NCBI RefSeq assembly: GCF_000368925.1
Contig: NZ_KB849755.1
Location: 587,639 to 651,638, forward strand
From: Acinetobacter bereziniae LMG 1003 = CIP 70.12
GTDB lineage: Bacteria; Pseudomonadota; Gammaproteobacteria; Pseudomonadales; Moraxellaceae
Reading direction: 5' to 3'
DNA: 64,000 nt
The notes beneath the pieces were generated by a model that ran no database searches, was not told where the DNA came from, and saw nothing but the letters and a program-made list of their open reading frames with translations. This document shows positions 8,321 through 17,358 of this stretch, piece by piece (positions within the stretch are counted from its first letter, which is position 1; each line of letters opens with the position of its first letter). The position numbers and the translations under genes are program-made.

Positions 8321-9317
8321 TAGCTAGTTAAATAAACTATGCTACATTTAATTAAACCCAATATCTAAAGCCTCAAGAATAGTTTTCTGTTGTTGGCTAA
8401 CAATATGTCTGACTTTTCTTTTTAGTATAGACCAAGCTTTTTCAATTGGATTGAGGTCTGGACTATAAGCAGGCAAATACATCAGCCTAGCATTGTACTG
8501 GCGAGCCAATTCCTCAATTTTTCGACCTTTGTGAATAGAAGCATTATCTAAAATTAGTAAATATTTTTGAGGCTGACCATTTTTATCTCTTGTTAGATCT
8601 TTAAGTAAATATTCAAGCCAGCCAGTAAAAGTATTGCGATCACATGAGCCCTTAAAAATTAGGGGAGCAATGAATTTAAATGTTGCACTTGATCGAACAG
8701 CACTGATTATATTTAGTCTACTTCCATGCCCACCTGTTCTTAATGCACGACAACGTTTTCCTTTCTCAGACCAACCATATTCAGCAACCTCATTGGTATT
8801 TATACCTGATTCATCAATATATAAAATATACTCTTCACCATATTGCTGTTTCCATTGTGGCAGGAACCATTGGAATACTGCTCGTCCTATTTTGCAGGCT
8901 TGTCTGTAGAGAAAACTCTTTTTTTATAACTCCACCCCAGCTTTTTTAAAGCAAATAAGATATTGGCATAGCTGACGGAATAACCAAATCTTTGCTCAAA
9001 TAATGGCACCAGATCTTTAGCCTGTGAAAATGATGTTGTTTCAACAAAGATTTTGAAAGCCTTTAGGTCTTTAATTTTATAGGGTCGACCTGCTTTTTCG
9101 GGATGTGGTCTATTCGCATTTCCTTGGAGATGTTCGAGCTGAATCCAGAGATCTAAAGTCGTTCTTGCAATCTTAAAAACAGTACATGTTTTAGACTTAT
9201 TCTGGCATTCTTTGTAGTAGTCTAGAGCTTTGTATCGAAGATCATTGGAGTATGGCTTAGGCATAGCAGCAGTCAGTAAGGTTTTTTATAGTGTAGCAAA
9301 CTTTATATATTTAGCTA
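8321..9317 (-). mobile_element. IS630-type insertion sequence, ~1.0 kb
   Basis: Imperfect terminal inverted repeats were found. The left end begins TAGCTAGTTAAATAAACTAT and then GCTACA. The right end, read inward on the minus strand, begins TAGCTAAATATATAAAGTTT and then GCTACA. Both ends are flanked by the dinucleotide TA, the target duplication expected of the IS630/Tc1 superfamily. One transposase frame fills the inside on the minus strand but is split by a frameshift. Boundaries are my own alignment. Confidence 0.8.
8348..9264 (-). CDS. IS630 family transposase, two frames joined by -1 shift
   Basis: The first frame (9264 down to 8887, 125 aa) carries the N-terminal HTH domain and ends in STDKPAK. 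The second frame, one base back, continues from about 8940 to TAA at 8348-8350 and holds the DDE nuclease: YIDESG, LDNASIHKG and NPIEKAW provide the catalytic Asp, Asp and Glu. The switch point is a run of seven A followed by G on the coding strand (around 8929-8936). This may be a programmed -1 frameshift or an inactivating indel. Plus-strand ORFs inside this span are shadows. Confidence 0.8.
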
Positions 9318-9564
9318 TATCCTTCATAAATCTTAAAATGATCATGTTCATCGAATTAAAGAAGTATTGAAAGTTGTGCCGCCATTAGGATAAAGGTCGG
9401 AACTTATGTTGATTTATAGTATTAAAAAGGAGTTATAAAAGAAGCCGAATATGTAAATTTAGTTTAAAGACTCTGATTACTCAGTAGCTTTGAAAAATAG
9501 CTAAAGCATCACAGATTAAGATCACACAGCGATTAAAAAAACCATAACAATCATATATATTTAA
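9318..9564. other. Intergenic region right of the IS element
   Basis: No ORF or repeat recognised in about 250 bases. The sequence is A+T-rich and unremarkable. Confidence 0.4.
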
Positions 9565-9611
9565 AAACTGAGTACCCGATCTTGGTAAAAGCAAGACAAA
9601 GGACTCAGTTT
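9565..9611 (-). terminator. Possible terminator of the DJ-1/PfpI gene
   Basis: Nine-base arms AAACTGAGT and ACTCAGTTT with a 29-base interior, 28 bases after the DJ-1 stop. The minus strand continues TTTTTAAAT. The long loop lowers confidence. Confidence 0.45.
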
Positions 9612-9638
9612 ATTTCTAAATCTTTAAAAATCAAAAAA

Positions 9639-10178
9639 TTATTCAAGCTCCTTTAATATAGCCTGATTAAAAGCAGGGATATCATCGGGGTTACGTGAAG
9701 TGATCAAAACCCATCCATGAGTGTTACAACGATGTACTTGCTCGTCAATCCAGTTTGCACCTGCATTCTCTAAATCTAAACGTATACTTTTATATGAAGT
9801 TAAATTTTTGTCTCTAATTCGCTCAGCATTAATGAAAGCCCAAGGACCATGACATATAGCCGCAATGGGTTTTTTATTGTCTGTGAATGATTGGATAATT
9901 TTTAGTGCATTTTCATCAATTCTTAATTGATCTGCATTCACCGTTCCGCCTGGAATGACCAGTAGATCGTAGTCATTTGGATCTAATTTTTCTAAAGTTG
10001 CATTTGGTGAATAGGATGCAGATTTTTCATCATCATGAAGAACGGTCTGTACATCTTTTAATTCAACTGCAGCATGAATACACTCAATTCCTTTACCTGT
10101 TAAAAAGTCTAATGGCTTTTTGAGTTCATCATGCTCTACACCAGAGTTTGAAGTGATAAATAATACTTTTTTTGACAT
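9639..10178 (-). CDS. DJ-1/PfpI family protein (type 1 glutamine amidotransferase-like)
   Basis: A 179-residue cytosolic protein with the PfpI fold. It has Glu15 in GVEHDELKKP, the LLVIPGG strand near 72-78, and the nucleophile elbow AICHGPW with Cys109 and His110. Family members (YhbO, YajL, PfpI) protect against carbonyl and oxidative stress or act on small aldehydes; true protease activity is disputed. Length is normal for the YhbO/PfpI subgroup. A T-run hairpin lies downstream and an empty 350-base stretch upstream holds its promoter. Confidence 0.87.
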   Translation of the reverse strand: MSKKVLFITSNSGVEHDELKKPLDFLTGKGIECIHAAVELKDVQTVLHDDEKSASYSPNATLEKLDPNDYDLLVIPGGTVNADQLRIDENALKIIQSFTDNKKPIAAICHGPWAFINAERIRDKNLTSYKSIRLDLENAGANWIDEQVHRCNTHGWVLITSRNPDDIPAFNQAILKELE

Positions 10179-10529
10179 TTCTTACTCCACCAATATGTAT
10201 GTATGTTTTTAAGCTAACAAAAAATTGGCTTTCGGATGTACTTGTTTAAACACCTTCTTGTTAATTGTTGAAATGCATTGTTGTAAGATTTGTTATATCT
10301 GTTGATTTAATTTAGACCTTTTTACACAAATCCAAAACGACAGTACACTCAAGTCTGATGGATGTATTCAATCTTAAAAGTTCATTTACCCTTTTTGAAA
10401 TGAGAGTTTTACGCGCTTTGATGTTAAAGATTGTATTTAATTTTTTATAAAATAATCAATCATATCGATTACTTGATTGCGTTTTATGAATATTAAAATA
10501 TTGTTCGCCTTCAAGCTATTCCAAATGTC
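10179..10529. other. Intergenic region upstream of the DJ-1 gene
   Basis: About 350 bases with no plausible gene, RNA or repeat recognised. It separates the DJ-1 gene from the end of the PNPOx pseudogene. Confidence 0.4.
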
Positions 10530-11112
10530 TTATGGTTGTAAAAAATTTTTCACCCATAATTGATCTGTCAAATTGAGTGAATATTGTGTCCTTAAATGTA
10601 GACGTGTTTCTTTAAACTCTAAAAATTCGATCTGTATGGGTTTTATGATAAATCCCCCCATGTCTCAGGACGAATCAGATTATGACGATCATATTTACTT
10701 TTTTCATCAAGAAATTTTTGTTGCATGGCTTCGAGTGTTCAATTTCTTGGCTTTGATCAAAAATATAAGACACCACTTGAGCGTCATGAACCCGTTTTTC
10801 CCAATAGGAATCTGCAAGTTGAGGATCAATTAGCGAACAGAATCCCTGTATTCTGATTTGATGAGCCACATGCTCCCACCAAATCGTTAGACTGACTTTG
10901 GGATTATTCAGAATCTCTTTTGCTTTATTTGACTTCAAATCTGTACAAAATATTAACCCTTCTTGATTAATTTCTTTTAAGTCTACGAATCGAGAGTGAG
11001 GAAAACCCTGATCATCAATGGTCGAAATACAAATCACATTTCGATGCGGTAGAACACCACTTTGCTTTGCTTTTGACCAAAGATCTTGGAGATGTCTAAG
11101 CGGATGATTCAT
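10530..11112 (-). pseudogene. Frameshifted pyridoxamine 5'-phosphate oxidase family gene
   Basis: The first frame (11112 to 10675, 145 aa) has the FMN-binding core of PNPOx proteins (ISTIDDQGFPHSRFVDLKE, CTDLKSNKAKEI, VSLTIWWE) and then runs into a foreign tail after SQEIEH. In the -1 frame the sequence continues with TLEAMQQKF, then the conserved C-terminal dimerisation motif PETWGGFIIKP, IEFLEF, RLHLR and a stop at 10530-10532. One indel near 10730 would join the two into about 194 residues, close to a full PdxH-type protein. It is either a recent pseudogene or a sequencing error. Confidence 0.75.
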
Positions 11113-11117
11113 AGCTT

Positions 11118-11654
11118 TTATCCTAAGTTACGCTCTAACACTTGTCCTGACCACCCTTCATCATTAAAACTCAATGTAGATTGATAACCACAGGATTGAT
11201 AAAACTTGACTAGATTTCCATTACCGCCCGCATAACAATCAAGCCGTAGATGATGGATTCCCTTCTCTTTAGCTTGCTGATCAGCAAAAGCCAATAATTG
11301 ACGCCCTATTCCCTTATACTGCTGCCCCCGTTTTACGATAAGTAAACGTACATAACATTCTGGCTGAGCTGCAAGCGGAACATAAGGCATAGCATCCCCC
11401 ATAACAATAGCAGCACAAACACTACCATCTTGTGTTTCAACAACCCAAGCATCAGGCAAAGCAAGTGCTTCTGAGACACGATCAATCTGTCTGGCTGAAG
11501 TTGACCACGGTACTTCTCCCCATTGTTGGGCATTTCCAATGGAAACGAGCCACTCAACAACGCCATCAAAGATATCTAACACATCAGGTAAATCTTGAGC
11601 CTTTGCTTTACGAAGCATAAAGCTTTGTCTTGCGGTGGTTATTATTGTTTGCAT
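11118..11654 (-). CDS. GNAT family N-acetyltransferase
   Basis: A 178-residue acetyltransferase. The acyl-CoA pyrophosphate loop is visible as KRGQQYKGIGRQLLAF, preceded by the VRLLIV strand and followed by LRLDCYAGGNGNLVKFYQSC, all in normal GNAT order. An upstream in-frame ATG (11726) would add 24 residues, but GGAA six bases before the ATG at 11654 favours the shorter start. The substrate is unknown. It ends 5 bases before the PNPOx pseudogene start, so the two were probably co-transcribed. Confidence 0.82.
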   Translation of the reverse strand: MQTIITTARQSFMLRKAKAQDLPDVLDIFDGVVEWLVSIGNAQQWGEVPWSTSARQIDRVSEALALPDAWVVETQDGSVCAAIVMGDAMPYVPLAAQPECYVRLLIVKRGQQYKGIGRQLLAFADQQAKEKGIHHLRLDCYAGGNGNLVKFYQSCGYQSTLSFNDEGWSGQVLERNLG

Positions 11655-11763
11655 ATCTATTCCAATTTCTTTAATTGAAAATATCTCTTGCTCAAGACAA
11701 GCGATTGCCGTATTAAAAAATGTCAATGGTGATCACGCTTACACCGCTATTTTTGTGTCTCAT

Positions 11764-12150
11764 TTATTCGGTTATATAATTTGAAATTTCTATTAAATTT
11801 TCATCTGGATCACGAATATATACTGACATGATATTTCCGACAGCGCCTGTCCGCCGAACTGGACCTTCTTGAATTTCTACCTGTTGATGCGCTAAATGTG
11901 TGATCACCTCATTCAAGGGTGTAGCTGTGATAAAGCATAAATCAGCAGAGCCCGGAGTTGGATGTTTGGCTTTTGGCTCAAACTCCTTACCTGCTTGATG
12001 CAGATTTATTTTTTGCTGACCAAACTTTAACGCTTTTCTATTATTTCCAAATGTAATGATTTCAAAATTTAAGACGTGATGATAAAAAATACAAGTTCTC
12101 TCAATATCCGCAACTGTTAAGACCAAATGATCTAAATGTGAAATTTTCAT
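11764..12150 (-). CDS. VOC family protein (glyoxalase/bleomycin resistance fold)
   Basis: A 128-residue metal-binding vicinal oxygen chelate protein. HLDHLVLTVADIERTCIFYH opens the first beta-alpha-beta unit with the ligand His near residue 7, and the second unit ends in VYIRDPDENLIEI with the terminal metal ligand Glu. This form resembles the virulence protein/fosfomycin-resistance-like VOC subgroup. The substrate is unknown. It ends 37 bases upstream of the GNAT ORF and may head the same small operon. Confidence 0.83.
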   Translation of the reverse strand: MKISHLDHLVLTVADIERTCIFYHHVLNFEIITFGNNRKALKFGQQKINLHQAGKEFEPKAKHPTPGSADLCFITATPLNEVITHLAHQQVEIQEGPVRRTGAVGNIMSVYIRDPDENLIEISNYITE

Positions 12151-12694
12151 AGAATGCCTTCAAATCGATTGATCATAAATAACCAATTTATCAGCTTTTT
12201 AAATGAAATTTAATGTATTTTTTCATACTCAACATCTTTTAAGCCCATGGATGTGGACCGATTCTTTGCCGCATCCAATGTTAAACTGTCTAAATCAATG
12301 CAAAGTCGATATAGCCAAACCGTCTAATTTTTCAAACAAGCGACTCATCTTCAATCAATTTTATGCTTTTGATATGAATTTTAAAAAGTTTTGCTTAACC
12401 AGTTTTTTATTTTTTTAATTCGCAGATGTTCTTGCTATCGGGAGGCGACATGGATGTCTCCATGTTGGGTAGAGCTATATGGGTTAAAATAAAGCACTGC
12501 TTTGTTCGCAACGCAAGAATTCGGTTAAATATATGAATATTCAAAGTGCCTTCTCCATGATGAAGAAGGCAAGGTGCGGGGATTTTATATTGATTTAAAG
12601 TTTAAAAAAGACCTATGAACGCAGCCTATCTGATATAGATCAATCCATAAACTTGAATAGCAAAATAACAGCTATTTGCATTTGTGCAGTGAGA
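12151..12694. other. Intergenic region with dispersed repeat
   Basis: About 540 bases. The plus-strand 71-codon frame at 12203-12418 has no protein-like features and was not called. The right half contains the repeat at 12440-12476 and a GCCTTCT/AGAAGGC hairpin at 12548-12570. Confidence 0.5.
12440..12476. repeat. Dispersed intergenic repeat, copy A
   Basis: The core GGCGACATGGATGTCTCC, followed by TGTTGGGTAGAG, closely matches GGTGACATGGATGTCACC, followed by GTTGGGTGGAG, near 50971-51006. Both copies have a near-palindromic core and a similar tail ending in a GCAAG element. A degraded third version may lie near 28991. Confidence 0.6.
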
Positions 12695-13390
12695 TTAAGT
12701 ACAAATCACACCATCAACACGAGCTATTTTTTTTGAATCTAAAGATACGGTCGAAAGTGCTACAGCATCTACGACTCGGTTTAAAGCAGTGTTGGCTGTA
12801 CTGACGATATCTTGCATTTGTTTATGATTGCCTGTTACGTCTTGAGCAAAACTCATACGGCATGCCAATTGCTGATTTTGGGTAGAGTTTTGATCCAAAG
12901 TAATCGTGGGATCATTACGCTTCACAATCCAAGCTACAGACACCTCTATTTTTTCATTCGTTTGATTTGTCGAATGAACAATATCGAAACGTGAAAAATC
13001 AGTGGCAATCCGATAAGAAATTTTTCCACCCACCATCCCGCTATTATAACGATCCACTGCCCCCAGTTTTTGTTGCAAACCTGCAGATAAATTATCGCGA
13101 AGTTCCGCTCCTAAAGTTGAAGTCCACCGCTCATTATCTAAAATTTGAGATTTACCCGTAATATCCTGAATCACGATAGGAGCACGATTGATACGATCAG
13201 GCAATCCTACAGGCAATACCTCAATGACAGTAACCTTTGAGTTGGCTAAAGGAGATACTTGAGTCGTTAAACTATAGTAGTTCGGTACTGGCGAGCTTGA
13301 ACATGCAGATAACAATATCGCTGTAGATAAAGCGCCAGCGTATCTCATAGTCAAAGCAGCATCGAATAATTTTTTATCTGTTTTTTTCAT
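12695..13390 (-). CDS. pqiC: PqiC, outer-membrane lipoprotein of the Pqi transport system
   Basis: A 231-residue lipoprotein of the PqiC/YmbA (DUF330) family, the outer-membrane partner of the PqiB MCE tunnel in envelope lipid transport. The signal peptide ends in a lipobox LSAC (Cys near 30), followed by SSSPVPNYYSL, the standard opening of the family. Its ATG overlaps the pqiB stop by four bases, showing translational coupling. A later ATG (MRYAGAL) would also leave a workable signal peptide. It is the last gene of the operon. Confidence 0.88.
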   Translation of the reverse strand: MKKTDKKLFDAALTMRYAGALSTAILLSACSSSPVPNYYSLTTQVSPLANSKVTVIEVLPVGLPDRINRAPIVIQDITGKSQILDNERWTSTLGAELRDNLSAGLQQKLGAVDRYNSGMVGGKISYRIATDFSRFDIVHSTNQTNEKIEVSVAWIVKRNDPTITLDQNSTQNQQLACRMSFAQDVTGNHKQMQDIVSTANTALNRVVDAVALSTVSLDSKKIARVDGVICT

Positions 13391-15048
13391 TTATTAGCCT
13401 CTGCTTTTTTACCACGGATTAATGATTCTGGGTGTTGTTCAATATAATCAGCCATTAACTGTAATGAAGCAGCAGCTCGGGTCATTTGTTGCAAAGCTTT
13501 ACGTACATCCTGCTGCATTGGCGCATCACTGGATAAAATCGATTCACTAGATTGCATTGTCTTACGTACATCATTCAATGTTGCTTGTAAGTTTGGTGCA
13601 ACTTTATCATCCAACTGTTTAACCAGTTTATCTGTAGATTCAATGGTCTTATTCATATTGCTGAATGTTTTACGTACATCTTGTCCAATTTCATCGAGTG
13701 GGAACTTACTCAACTTATCCGCAATTTGTGATACTTGAGCTTGTAAACCACTTAATTCCGTCGCAGTGGTTGGAACCTCAGCTCGCCCATCTACACGCAT
13801 TTTCAAAGTTGCGGCTTTGGCTTTTGGAAACTTATCAAAGGCAATATAATTTTGACCAGTTAGCAAGTTGCCTGTACGCATCTGTGCACGCCAACCATTT
13901 GCGATAAAGTTTTTGAAAATTTCACCATCAGGATCAAGCTCTTTACCATGCGCCAAGCGAGATGGATAAATGGTCGCATCTACACGCATACGCAACTGGG
14001 TATAAGATTGATCAAACTCAACATTAATGGCTTTTACATTGCCAATTTCGATACCCATAAAATCAATAGGTGCACCTGCAGTTAGACCTCGTAATGAATG
14101 ATCAAAGTACATAATAATTGGACGTGGCTTACCATCAGGTTCTTTCATCGCCTCTTTACGAGAGTCTGATAAAGTAAAATAACTATGATTCGGTGCGATA
14201 CTGCCCGCTGAATTTTCTGGGTAGCCAAAGGCGATCCCTCCAGCAACAATACTGGCAAGGGATTGAGTATCTAAATTAAAGCCTGAAGCATTTAAAGAAA
14301 CATCTACCCCACTTGCTTGCCAAAAGCGTGCATCTGTAGTTACGAACTTATCATAAGGTGATTGGATAAAGGTTTGTAATTCGACACTTTTCCCATCATT
14401 TGCCAATTTATAAGCCGTAATCTGCCCCACATTTATTTTGCGATAATAAATCGGTGCGCCAATATCAAGCGAGCCGAGATCTTGCGCTTTTAAGAAAAAA
14501 ACTTTGCCGGGAATATCAGAGGCTACAACAGGTGGAACTTCAAGCCCAGTGAAAGTCTCCTGCTTTTGTTCCGCCTTGCCACCATCCACTTCAATATAAG
14601 CACCAGACAATAACGTATCAATTCCAGAAATGCCTCCTGTCCCTACACGAGGTCTAACAACCCAAAAGCGTGAATCCTTAGCAGCAAAATTACTGGCATC
14701 TTTACGTAATTCAATTTTGGCAATCACGTGTGAACGATCATCAGAAAGATCAATTTGACGGACTAAACCGATATCAACCTGTTTATAACGCACTGTGGTT
14801 TTGCCTGCGACCAAACCTTCTGCAGTACGAAATGACACTTCAATCGTTGGACCTGTATCCAGTAGGGCTTTAGCAGCAAGTGACAATGCAATCAAAAGTG
14901 CGATGAATGGAACTAGCCAAATCAGCGCAGGTCGCCAACGCGCTTTCTTCTTTTCAGGTTCAGCGAGAAATACACCATTCTCCGTGGTCTCACTTGGGCT
15001 TGGTGTAGAATCTTGGTTGTTTGGCGTATTGTCTGGCATAGTGATCAT
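13387..15048 (-). CDS. pqiB: PqiB, MCE-domain intermembrane transport protein
   Basis: A 553-residue periplasm-spanning protein. One membrane helix near 40-65 (PALIWLVPFIALLIALSLAA) is followed by three MCE domains beginning near IEVSFRTAEGLVAG, PGKVFFLKAQDLGSLD and IIMYFDHSLRGLTAG, each with its own GxPI/VRYK-like turn, and then a long C-terminal coiled coil (QLDDKVAPNLQATL, EQHPESLIRGKK). In E. coli PqiB forms a hexameric tube that bridges the two membranes. It lies between pqiA and pqiC. Confidence 0.93.
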   Translation of the reverse strand: MITMPDNTPNNQDSTPSPSETTENGVFLAEPEKKKARWRPALIWLVPFIALLIALSLAAKALLDTGPTIEVSFRTAEGLVAGKTTVRYKQVDIGLVRQIDLSDDRSHVIAKIELRKDASNFAAKDSRFWVVRPRVGTGGISGIDTLLSGAYIEVDGGKAEQKQETFTGLEVPPVVASDIPGKVFFLKAQDLGSLDIGAPIYYRKINVGQITAYKLANDGKSVELQTFIQSPYDKFVTTDARFWQASGVDVSLNASGFNLDTQSLASIVAGGIAFGYPENSAGSIAPNHSYFTLSDSRKEAMKEPDGKPRPIIMYFDHSLRGLTAGAPIDFMGIEIGNVKAINVEFDQSYTQLRMRVDATIYPSRLAHGKELDPDGEIFKNFIANGWRAQMRTGNLLTGQNYIAFDKFPKAKAATLKMRVDGRAEVPTTATELSGLQAQVSQIADKLSKFPLDEIGQDVRKTFSNMNKTIESTDKLVKQLDDKVAPNLQATLNDVRKTMQSSESILSSDAPMQQDVRKALQQMTRAAASLQLMADYIEQHPESLIRGKKAEANK

Positions 15049-15083
15049 TCTTTAGCATTTAATTATGAGGATTTGGTTTCGTT

Positions 15084-15863
15084 TTAACTTTTCAGTTGAT
15101 GAATAACAACTGTGTTCATCTGTTGGGGTTGTTGAGAATTCGCCTTGTGCGCTTTGAAATAATTATCCCAGATCAGTCTTGGATCAAAGCTCAATGAAGC
15201 AAACATGGTTAAAACAACGACTGCACCAAAAGCCACAGCTCCGGGTCCAGCCAAGATGGTCGCTAAGGATTGGATTTGAATAAGAGCTGTCAATAAAGCC
15301 ACCACAAAAACATCAATCATCGACCAGCGCCCAATAAATTCAACAATTCGATATAACAGTGCACAATGTTCAGGTGAAAAATGCCATCTTGAAGATGATT
15401 GCATATACACGGCGACCAATAAAAAAATCAAAATTAATAATTTTAAAATTGGAATGAAAATACTTGCCATGAATATGACCACAGACACTAGATAATCTCC
15501 ATTTTGCCAAAAGTAGATCACCCCACTGATAATGGTATCTTGCTGACGTCCCAATAAAGAATCCGTTACTGTCATCGGCATTACATTGGCTGGAATATAT
15601 AAAATTGCTGCGGCAATGACTAAAGCAAAAGTTCGATTTAAACTTTGCGGTTTACGCGAGTGTAATGCACTTTTGCATCTTGAACACTTTAGTTCAGAAT
15701 GTTCGTCTATGCTTGAGCCAACAGAATTCAGTAAGCCACAACAATGGCATTGTATTAATCCAACATCCTTTGCGCGCACATAGCTTTTGACTTGTAAATC
15801 AACATCAGAAAGATGCTCTAGCACTGAACTAATCTCATCATCATGATGATTCTTTTGTGTCAT
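15084..15863 (-). CDS. pqiA: PqiA-like integral membrane protein, second half
   Basis: A 259-residue inner-membrane protein with an N-terminal zinc-ribbon-like motif (CHCCGL near 39-44 and CSRCK near 60-64) followed by four hydrophobic segments; IPANVMPM is the PqiA signature. E. coli PqiA has two such units in one chain of about 417 residues; here each unit is its own gene and this one overlaps the upstream unit by four bases. It is the probable inner-membrane component that feeds substrate to PqiB. Confidence 0.88.
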   Translation of the reverse strand: MTQKNHHDDEISSVLEHLSDVDLQVKSYVRAKDVGLIQCHCCGLLNSVGSSIDEHSELKCSRCKSALHSRKPQSLNRTFALVIAAAILYIPANVMPMTVTDSLLGRQQDTIISGVIYFWQNGDYLVSVVIFMASIFIPILKLLILIFLLVAVYMQSSSRWHFSPEHCALLYRIVEFIGRWSMIDVFVVALLTALIQIQSLATILAGPGAVAFGAVVVLTMFASLSFDPRLIWDNYFKAHKANSQQPQQMNTVVIHQLKS

Positions 15864-16510
15864 GTTAAGCTCCGATCGACTTCATCCCAAAGATCTTTGA
15901 TCTTCACCGAAGCAATATAAACCAAAAGAATACTTAGGATCGTAAACGCCCAAAGTGCCACACCCGGAATTACCGTCACCATTCCAACCAATTTAACTAA
16001 GGTGACCAATACACCAATTAAAAAGACTTCCACCATCCCCCATGTTCTAAATAAAAATAAAGTTTTCAGTGCCAATCTGAGATAGTGAGGTCGGTATTTA
16101 AACAAACCAACACAACTTAAGACATAACTCAACAATAACAACTCAATCAATGGAACAATAAATGTAGTCATAAGAATCAGTGCCCCGACAAAAGGACGCT
16201 CAATATGAAACATGGTCCACGCAGCTCCAATCAGCGTGGTTTGTGAGGTATTCCCTTGTAACTCCACAATCACGATAGGGAAGCTATTGGCAATAACAAA
16301 TACAATCAGTGCTGTAATGACTAAAGCAAGCAATGACGAAAAAGGTCGGCTGCGTCGATATAACTCTGCACCACAACATGTGCAATAAGCACGCTCATTC
16401 GGTAATAAGTCAACTTTACGATAAATCGCATCACATTCTTCACAACCGACCAACTCATTTAAGTGAAGAGGTTGTGCCGATGCTAAAGGCTGATTATTTT
16501 TATTCGCCAT
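15860..16510 (-). CDS. pqiA: PqiA-like integral membrane protein, first half
   Basis: A 216-residue inner-membrane protein and the first gene of the pqi operon. Near its N-terminus it has a Cys4 motif (CEEC at 23-26 and CTCC at 43-46), then four membrane helices with ANSFPIVIVELQG, the PqiA signature region. It corresponds to the N-terminal half of the two-domain PqiA of E. coli. ATGA overlap with the next gene indicates tight coupling and equal expression of the halves. Confidence 0.88.
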   Translation of the reverse strand: MANKNNQPLASAQPLHLNELVGCEECDAIYRKVDLLPNERAYCTCCGAELYRRSRPFSSLLALVITALIVFVIANSFPIVIVELQGNTSQTTLIGAAWTMFHIERPFVGALILMTTFIVPLIELLLLSYVLSCVGLFKYRPHYLRLALKTLFLFRTWGMVEVFLIGVLVTLVKLVGMVTVIPGVALWAFTILSILLVYIASVKIKDLWDEVDRSLT

Positions 16511-16866
16511 AAGCTGACATCCGTTCGATTGATTGTTTCATTTAGAAGAACAGTTCATCTATGTTATACATTTTATTTTTAACATCTCAATCATTGTTTC
16601 TCTTAACTACACAATTTTTAAACAAATTAACATTCAATTCAGGCAAGATAACATCAATGATTAAAATAATGTTTTTTTAGACTATTGAGACTTAGTTTTT
16701 TTCAAATCAGGAGTAAAAAGTAAAACTCAGAACAATCATTCTGTTACTTCTATTGTTATACGATTGCAAACCTAAAAACACCGATATAGTATTAATCCAT
16801 CAGTAAATTGATCATTAAGCATAGATAAAAAGCTTTCAAAAAAATTTTCACCTTAAAAACTAAATA
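16511..16866. other. Intergenic region upstream of pqi
   Basis: About 350 A+T-rich bases that must contain the pqi promoter. No unambiguous promoter or repeat could be assigned. Confidence 0.4.
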
Positions 16867-16896
16867 AAAGATAGCCTTTTACACAAGGCTATCTTT
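16867..16896 (-). terminator. Terminator of the hemerythrin-like gene
   Basis: Twelve-base perfect arms AAAGATAGCCTT and AAGGCTATCTTT with a 6-base loop. The minus strand continues TATTTAG. It overlaps the last six codons of the gene. Confidence 0.7.
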
Positions 16897-17358
16897 ATCT
16901 TTGTTTAAGTACTTTTGATATTCAGTTGCATATTGTTTAGCCAAATCTTTTTTCTCTTTTTCACCTAATATTTTACCTGCTTGTTGGAAAAAACTATGTT
17001 CTTCCTCTTTTAAATGATGGTGAACAATTTCTGAAAGTTTTTTTGCAGTTGTTAACCAACTTGGATGACTGAATTTTGTTTCAGTAAGTTGCTCTAACAA
17101 TTCATCCATTTCATGATGTTCAGAAAGTGCGTGTCTGGTAATATTCAAACCAGGATCTGTCATCATTAAAGGAATATAAAAATATCGATCTTCAGCAACA
17201 GCATGAGCAAAAAGTTCATTTTTCAGTGCATCAAATAAATTTCTTCTTTCTTCAGTATCCCCTGAGGTTTGAATGAGTTGTTCAGCGTATTTTCTTTGCT
17301 TATCATGACTTCTTCTCAATTCATCAAAAATATTATTATTTACTTTAGCATTCATCAT
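16879..17358 (-). CDS. Hemerythrin HHE domain protein
   Basis: A 159-residue four-helix protein with the di-iron ligand pattern of HHE domains: His18 (SHDKQ), His52 and Glu56 (FAHAVAEDRYF), His76/His81/His82 (RHALSEHHEMD), and His113-115 with Glu118-120 (HHHLKEEEHSF). It most likely binds a non-haem di-iron centre in the cytoplasm. Members of this group are linked to oxygen, nitric oxide or general stress responses. The C-terminal tail is Lys-rich. It marks the left border of the strongly A+T-rich accessory stretch. Confidence 0.88.
   Translation of the reverse strand: MMNAKVNNNIFDELRRSHDKQRKYAEQLIQTSGDTEERRNLFDALKNELFAHAVAEDRYFYIPLMMTDPGLNITRHALSEHHEMDELLEQLTETKFSHPSWLTTAKKLSEIVHHHLKEEEHSFFQQAGKILGEKEKKDLAKQYATEYQKYLNKDKDSLV

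Noticed and set aside
8634..8949. Plus-strand frames inside the IS element
   Set aside because: Shadows of the transposase DDE domain on the other strand.
10573..10833. Plus-strand 86-codon frame
   Set aside because: Antisense to the frameshifted PNPOx gene, whose protein signal is clear.
11333..11620. Alternate frames over the GNAT gene
   Set aside because: Shadows; only the frame used has the acetyl-CoA motif.
12203..12418. Plus-strand 71-codon frame after the VOC gene
   Set aside because: No ribosome site, no family or membrane features, composition like intergenic DNA; lies beside the dispersed repeat.
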